A stretch of 64,000 nt of DNA from Albidovulum inexpectatum (GTDB lineage Bacteria > Pseudomonadota > Alphaproteobacteria > Rhodobacterales > Rhodobacteraceae): the NCBI RefSeq assembly GCF_002927635.1, contig NZ_PRDS01000006.1, positions 1 through 64,000 on the forward strand. Direction: 5' to 3'. Numbering within the stretch: position 1 is the stretch's first letter; each line of letters opens with the position of its first letter. Under the pieces are notes generated by a model. That model saw nothing but the letters and a program-made list of their open reading frames with translations, was not told the DNA's origin and ran no database searches. The position numbers were made by a program, and so were the translations under genes. This document shows positions 59,811-64,000 of the stretch, piece by piece.

Positions 59811-60530
59811 TCAGAACAGGGTGGTGTCGTCGCCGAACCACTTCTTCAGAAGCTCGTTGAGCGAGCCGTCATCCTTCATCGACTGGATCGCGGCGTCGAA
59901 CTTCTCCTTCAGTTCGGTGTCCGATTCACGCAGGCCCATGCCGATGCCGCCGCCCAGCGGCACGTCGTCACCCACGAAGACCAGTTCGCCATTCGATTCC
60001 TCGACGATCGGCACAAGGAAGTCCTTGTCGGCCAGCACGGCGTCGGCCTCGCCGTTGCGGACTGCGTTGATCGTTTCGTCCGGCGTGGGGAATTCCAGCA
60101 GGGTCGCGCCGGTTTCGGCCACATGTGCCGCCTGGATCGTACCCGTCTGTGCCGCGATCACGCCCGTCAGGTCGGCGTCGGGCGATGTCGCCACATAGGC
60201 CGAAGCGGTCGGCGGGTAATAGGGCTGGGTGAAGTCGATGACTTCGTCACGCTCGGGCGTGATCGACATGCCGGCCATGATCGTGTCGTAGTTGCCCGAC
60301 AGCAGGTTCGGGATGATCGAGTCCCAGTCGTTGGTGACCCATTCGCAGGTCAGCTCGGCCCGGCGGCACAGTTCGTCGCCCAGCTCGCGCTCGAACCCGT
60401 CGACCTCGCCCTTGTCGTTGATGAAGTTGTACGGAGGATAGGCCCCTTCCGTGCCCATGCGCACCGTCTGGGCCGATGCCATTCCGGCGGTCAGGGCCAG
60501 CGCGGCGGCGGTCAGGACGATCTTTTTCAT
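59811..60530 (-). CDS. Polar amino-acid ABC transporter substrate-binding protein
   Basis: The 239-residue periplasmic protein has a Sec signal (~1-21, ending GMASA/QTVRMG) and the SBP_bac_3 fold (EGAYPPYNFINDKGEVDGFE, NLLSGNYDTIMAGMSITPER, NAVRNGEADAVLADKDFLV). GYDTIMAGM-type and ITPER residues fit the lysine/arginine/ornithine-polar amino-acid family. The ligand is not certain. It is followed by a strong hairpin, as is common for this subunit. Confidence 0.9.
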   Translation of the reverse strand: MKKIVLTAAALALTAGMASAQTVRMGTEGAYPPYNFINDKGEVDGFERELGDELCRRAELTCEWVTNDWDSIIPNLLSGNYDTIMAGMSITPERDEVIDFTQPYYPPTASAYVATSPDADLTGVIAAQTGTIQAAHVAETGATLLEFPTPDETINAVRNGEADAVLADKDFLVPIVEESNGELVFVGDDVPLGGGIGMGLRESDTELKEKFDAAIQSMKDDGSLNELLKKWFGDDTTLF

Positions 60531-60565
60531 GTTCTACTCTCCCGGTTGTTGATCTGTCTTCATCT

Positions 60566-61345
60566 TCAGGCGGCGCCAGACGCACTCAGGAACTGGCGCA
60601 GCCGTTCGGTTTGCGGGTTGCCGAAGACCTGGTCCGGCGGACCTTCCTCTTCGATCCTTCCCTGATGCAGGAATATCACGTGATCGGCAACATCTGCCGC
60701 AAGGCGCATGCCATGCGTGACGATGATCATCGTGCGATGTTCCTCGGCCAAGGCCTTGATGACGCGCACGACTTCCTGCTGCAGCTCTGGATCCAGTGCC
60801 GAGGTCGGTTCGTCGAAAAGGATGGCCATCGGCTCCATGCACAAGGCCCGCGCAATGGCGGCGCGCTGCTGCTGGCCGCCCGAGAGCTGCGCCGGATAGG
60901 CATCGGCCTTGTCGCCGATTCCCACCTTTTCCAGATAACGCCGCGCGGCCTGCTCGACCTCGGCCCGGTCGCGCTTCTGTACTGTGATCGGTGCTTCCAT
61001 GACGTTTTGCAGGATCGTCATGTGGGACCACAGGTTGAACTGCTGGAACACCATGCACAGATTCGTGCGTATCCGCACCAGCTGATCCCGGTCGGCGGGG
61101 TGGCGATTCGGGCCTTCACCCTTCCAGCGCACCTTTTCGCCCATGAAGATGATGTCGCCCTGCTGGCTGTCCTCGAGCAGGTTGCAGCAACGCAGCAACG
61201 TGGATTTGCCCGACCCCGACGACCCGATCAGCGCGATCGTATGGCCGCGCGGCGCGGCCAGCGAGACGCCTTTCAGGACCTCGAGACTGCCATAGGCCTT
61301 GTGCAGGTCTCGGACTTCGATGACTGGCGTGTTCTGGTCTTGCAA
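60566..61345 (-). CDS. Polar amino-acid ABC transporter ATPase
   Basis: The 259-residue ATPase has Walker [10 protein letters not shown] (~41-49), Q-loop VFQQFNLW, signature LSGGQQQRA (~161-169), Walker [13 protein letters not shown] and a switch His in VTHGMRLA. The HisP/GlnQ class motifs include [19 protein letters not shown]. The start is taken as TTG 61345 (after GGGGAAGATCAC); an upstream ATG-type frame begins at 61390 but is less typical. It is the first gene of the transporter operon. Confidence 0.9.
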   Translation of the reverse strand: MQDQNTPVIEVRDLHKAYGSLEVLKGVSLAAPRGHTIALIGSSGSGKSTLLRCCNLLEDSQQGDIIFMGEKVRWKGEGPNRHPADRDQLVRIRTNLCMVFQQFNLWSHMTILQNVMEAPITVQKRDRAEVEQAARRYLEKVGIGDKADAYPAQLSGGQQQRAAIARALCMEPMAILFDEPTSALDPELQQEVVRVIKALAEEHRTMIIVTHGMRLAADVADHVIFLHQGRIEEEGPPDQVFGNPQTERLRQFLSASGAA

Positions 61346-61431
61346 GTGATCTTCCCCCCGGGGTCGAGAGTAGTGCGGATATTTCGGCAATTGACAATGT
61401 GCATTTTGTCAGGCGCTGACCCGATCTTTCG

Positions 61432-62202
61432 TCATGTTGGCATCATCGCCAGTTCATCCTGGGAAGGCAGCGGCGGTGTGGGCACGCTCAGATACGCTTC
61501 GGCTGCTATCGTGACGGTCGGTCCGATCCCAAGGCTGCGCCGGGTATCGGGCGGCAACGTGTCAACGGCCTCGTCAAAGGCGGCCCGCAGCGCCGCCCCA
61601 TCGTTGCCCAGAGCCGTGATCAATGGCAGGCCGGGCGTGGGGGCGGTAGCTTCGATGATGCGCAGGCGCGCCGCGATGTCGGGCATGAATCGCGTGATCA
61701 GTCGCCACGTGGTGGCGTCGATCGCTGCCGTATCGGCCACCCCCGCGGCCACGGCCTCGGCGCTGGCGCGGTGGGATCCGGTATGCAGCACCCGCCGGAA
61801 CATTGCCGGCCGGACATGGTTCTGCGCCGCCGCCCAGCCGGACTGGCTGTCCTGGCCATTATAGGCAAGGGTGCGGTCCAGAAAATCGCAGACACCGCCC
61901 TTTTCCGCCTGCCGCGTGACGAAGACCGAGTAATAGTATCCGGGCGGAGCATCGGGCAGCCCATAGTCCGGCGTGCCCACCAGTGTCACCCGGCCATGCA
62001 GGCGATCGCGATAGGGCAGGCCGCAAGTCAAAGCCAGCAACAGGTCCGGGCTTAGCCAGATTTTCCAAAGACTCGTGTCGCGGGTCAGACGTTCCGGCGC
62101 GGCGATGCCACGCCGGCCCAGTGCCGCGGCGATCCGGCTCCACAGACGGTCATGATCGGCTCGCATCTGGGGCCAGTCATACATTGCCAGGCTGGCGATC
62201 AT
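61432..62202 (-). CDS. PhnD-like substrate-binding fold protein, no signal peptide
   Basis: The 256-residue protein matches the phosphate/phosphite/phosphonate-binding PhnD family (PF12974): MIASLAMYDWPQ, LWLSPDLLLALTCGLPYRD, SVFVTRQAEKG, ATTWRLITRFMP. It has no visible signal peptide, and no transporter genes are adjacent, so a role in phosphonate import is unlikely in this context. Its start overlaps the TerB-like gene by four bases, which means the two are co-translated. Confidence 0.75.
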   Translation of the reverse strand: MIASLAMYDWPQMRADHDRLWSRIAAALGRRGIAAPERLTRDTSLWKIWLSPDLLLALTCGLPYRDRLHGRVTLVGTPDYGLPDAPPGYYYSVFVTRQAEKGGVCDFLDRTLAYNGQDSQSGWAAAQNHVRPAMFRRVLHTGSHRASAEAVAAGVADTAAIDATTWRLITRFMPDIAARLRIIEATAPTPGLPLITALGNDGAALRAAFDEAVDTLPPDTRRSLGIGPTVTIAAEAYLSVPTPPLPSQDELAMMPT

Positions 62203-62642
62203 TTCCGCGTATCCTCGACACGCTGGCGCGCGATCGCGCGTTCGACATCGTTGACGCCAAGAAGGTCGGCCACGACGCGAATCAACGCATCTTCGCGTCC
62301 GTCGCGCTGATCATCGGACAAAGCCACCTCCCACATCGCCTGAATGAGTTCGATGCGGTTTTCATGCGCCACGGCCTCTTTCAGCGCGCGCGTGAAACGA
62401 ACCGTGTCCGGGGCCTGCGCCTCCAGTTGCTCGGCCTCCTGGCGCAGACGGGCGGCATCTTCACTGGCCATGGCGTGGCGCGCCGAAAGGATGCGGTCGA
62501 TCCGGCCGCGTTCTTCGGGCGTGTAATGGTCATCGGCGCGGGCCAGCCGCACGAGAAGGGCGGCCAGGGCCAGTCGCGCATCCATCGGGTCCAATGGGGC
62601 GGGGGCGGGGCTCAAGAGCCTGTTCAGAAGACGTCCGATCAT
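62199..62642 (-). CDS. TerB-family (tellurite-resistance-like) protein
   Basis: The 147-residue helical protein has the TerB-like pattern LAALLVRLARADDHYTPEER near residue 30, followed by acidic metal-binding-type residues (DDHYTPEE, a DxDxxxxxE-like loop) and the C-terminal INDVERAIARQRVEDT. TerB-like proteins bind calcium or other metals and act at membranes. The gene overlaps the PhnD-like gene. Confidence 0.78.
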   Translation of the reverse strand: MIGRLLNRLLSPAPAPLDPMDARLALAALLVRLARADDHYTPEERGRIDRILSARHAMASEDAARLRQEAEQLEAQAPDTVRFTRALKEAVAHENRIELIQAMWEVALSDDQRDGREDALIRVVADLLGVNDVERAIARQRVEDTRK

Positions 62643-62692
62643 GCGGCCATATAGGCCGGATCAGACGCCGTTGCAAAGCATTGCCGGGCCAG

Positions 62693-62908
62693 TCAGCGGA
62701 CGAAATCCCTGCCGGTCGCCTCATCCGGTCGTGGCGTTGCGAAAGAAACGCGCAGCGCAAGGGCAACCAGCGGGATGCACGTGACAAGGCCGCCAAGGCC
62801 CGACCAGATCACCAGTCCCAGCCAGACGGGCAGCCCGAACCAGAAGACGGCAACCGCGCCGGCAACCAGTCCGACGAGGCTTCCGATGATCAGCATGCCA
62901 AGCATCAT
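62693..62908 (-). CDS. Small membrane protein, unknown
   Basis: The 71-residue protein is unrecognised. It has two predicted helices (~3-27, LIIGSLVGLVAGAVAVFWFG, and ~30-52, GLVIWSGLGGLVTCIPLVAL) and a short polar tail. The first ATG (62908) or the next (62905) may be the start. It lies between the TerB-like gene and pyrG on the same strand. Confidence 0.6.
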   Translation of the reverse strand: MMLGMLIIGSLVGLVAGAVAVFWFGLPVWLGLVIWSGLGGLVTCIPLVALALRVSFATPRPDEATGRDFVR

Positions 62909-63004
62909 TGCGCTGCATCCCGTTTACGCATTGGTTCATTTGACGCCACAAATGTGGCGCAAATGGGGAATGCGCACGGGCAAATGCACGCCTGAAGCGA
63001 AGCC

Positions 63005-64000
63005 TCAGACCAGCCGATCGACCTCCTTGGCAGCGCGAATGAAATCCGCGAACAGCGGGTGCGGTTCGAATGGCTTGGATTTCAGCTCGGGGTGGAACTG
63101 GACGCCGATGAACCAGGGATGGTCCTTCCACTCGACGATCTCGGGCAGTTTGCCGTCCGGGCTCATCCCCGAGAAGATCAGGCCGCATTTTTCCAGCTGG
63201 TCGCGGTATTTCACGTCCACCTCATAGCGGTGGCGGTGACGTTCCTCGATCACCGTGGTGCCGTAGATCTGCGCGACCTTCGAGCCTTCCTTCAGATGCG
63301 CGGTATAGGCGCCCAGCCGCATCGTGCCGCCCTTGTCGTCGTCAACGCGGCGCTCGACCGTCTGGTTGCCCTGCACCCATTCCTTCAGGTGATAAACGAC
63401 GGGCTCGAACCTCTTGGCGCCGGCTTCGTGGTCGAATTCCTCTGATCCTGCGCGTGTCAGGCCGGCGGCATTTCGCGCAGCCTCGATCACGGCCATCTGC
63501 ATTCCAAGACAGATGCCCAGATAGGGGATCTTCTTTTCCCGCGCGAATTGTGCGGCGCGGATCTTGCCCTCGGTTCCCCGTTCGCCAAAGCCGCCCGGCA
63601 CCAGAATGCCGTGGAAGTCCTCCAGATACGGGGTCGGGTCCTCGCGCTCGAAGATCTCGGCGTCGATCCATTCGGCCTTGACCTTGACCCGGTTGGCCAT
63701 GCCGCCATGGGTCAGCGCCTCGGCGATCGATTTGTAGGCGTCCTCCAGCTGGGTGTACTTGCCGACGATCGCGATGCGGACCTCGCCTTCGGCATTGGTG
63801 AGCCGGTCCATCACGTCTTCCCAGCGCGACAGGTTGGGCTTTGGCGCGGGCGCAATGCCAAAGGCATCCAGCACGGCCTGGTCCAGACCGGCGCGGTGAT
63901 AGGCCAGCGGCGCTTCGTAGATCGAGCTGAGGTCATAGGCCGGGATCACGGCTTCGGGCCGGACATTGCAGAACAGCGCGATCTTGGCGCGTTCCTTCTC
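63005..64000 (-). CDS. pyrG: CTP synthase PyrG, C-terminal part (cut by window edge)
   Basis: CTP synthase aminates UTP to CTP. The window holds about 331 codons of the 3' part. The first visible residues ([20 protein letters not shown]) belong to the synthase domain. Next comes the linker and then the glutaminase domain with the nucleophile in GICLGMQ and the catalytic pair in QFHPELKSK near the end. No in-window start exists; the true start lies beyond position 64000. Confidence 0.95.
   Translation of the reverse strand, partial: EKERAKIALFCNVRPEAVIPAYDLSSIYEAPLAYHRAGLDQAVLDAFGIAPAPKPNLSRWEDVMDRLTNAEGEVRIAIVGKYTQLEDAYKSIAEALTHGGMANRVKVKAEWIDAEIFEREDPTPYLEDFHGILVPGGFGERGTEGKIRAAQFAREKKIPYLGICLGMQMAVIEAARNAAGLTRAGSEEFDHEAGAKRFEPVVYHLKEWVQGNQTVERRVDDDKGGTMRLGAYTAHLKEGSKVAQIYGTTVIEERHRHRYEVDVKYRDQLEKCGLIFSGMSPDGKLPEIVEWKDHPWFIGVQFHPELKSKPFEPHPLFADFIRAAKEVDRLV

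Overview
The window looks like a chromosomal segment of a Rhodobacteraceae member, most probably Paracoccus or a close relative. The basis is the high GC content, a cytochrome c550 gene directly followed by an aa3 oxidase subunit I gene (the cycA-ctaD pairing known from Paracoccus denitrificans), a PhaZ/PhaC/phasin/PhaR polyhydroxyalkanoate locus, and protein sequences that resemble P. denitrificans homologues from memory. No database search was possible. Nearly all of the DNA is coding, and the genes look intact except at the two window edges.

Layout. 1-626: the 3' end of an IS110-family transposase, a long structured non-coding tail, and a tRNA-Gly(TCC). 663-5633: a beta-helix protein, an MsbA-type ABC exporter and an acyl-CoA synthetase. 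5781-9894: dnaG and rpoD, followed by a convergent SlyD-like prolyl isomerase. 10598-28091: the distal half of the division/cell-wall (dcw) cluster, murD-ftsW-murG-murC-[cycA-ctaD]-murB-ddl-ftsQ-ftsA-ftsZ-lpxC-bamD-recN, with respiratory genes lying between murC and murB. 28166-31963: proS, the lipoprotein-release transporter lolCE-lolD and a lipoprotein cytochrome c. 31979-42818: mostly housekeeping and accessory genes (thyX, glyoxalase, a DUF1194 protein, a MarR regulator, sdhE with an XRE regulator, an aspartate aminotransferase, a MATE pump, GNAT, GST, parE, an ArsC-like protein). 42882-45754: a cold-shock gene and then a four-gene DUF2282-DUF692-DUF2063-DoxX operon. This operon has the layout of bufferin systems, which make copper-binding modified peptides. 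45946-49848: thrS and two overlapping alpha/beta hydrolases. 49851-54372: the PHA storage locus. 54418-61345: two glutamine-synthetase-like gamma-glutamyl ligases flanking a class I amidotransferase, downstream of a polar amino-acid ABC transporter on the same strand. 61432-64000: an orphan PhnD-like protein coupled to a TerB-like gene, a small membrane protein, and the 3' part of pyrG.

The genes form clear functional units. The dcw cluster supplies peptidoglycan precursors, FtsQ/A/Z and LpxC, with several start/stop overlaps implying translational coupling. The PHA locus has synthase and depolymerase transcribed divergently, a phasin behind a TGC-rich palindrome that fits PhaR binding, and phaR itself. 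The ABC transporter plus gamma-glutamyl ligases suggest uptake and glutamylation of an amine or amino acid. The most notable accessory system is the bufferin-like operon. The most notable regulatory observations are a perfect TGTGA-N6-TCACA dyad upstream of ftsZ, a dyad inside the candidate ctaD promoter, and a run of four GATTC (GANTC-type) sites upstream of rpoD.
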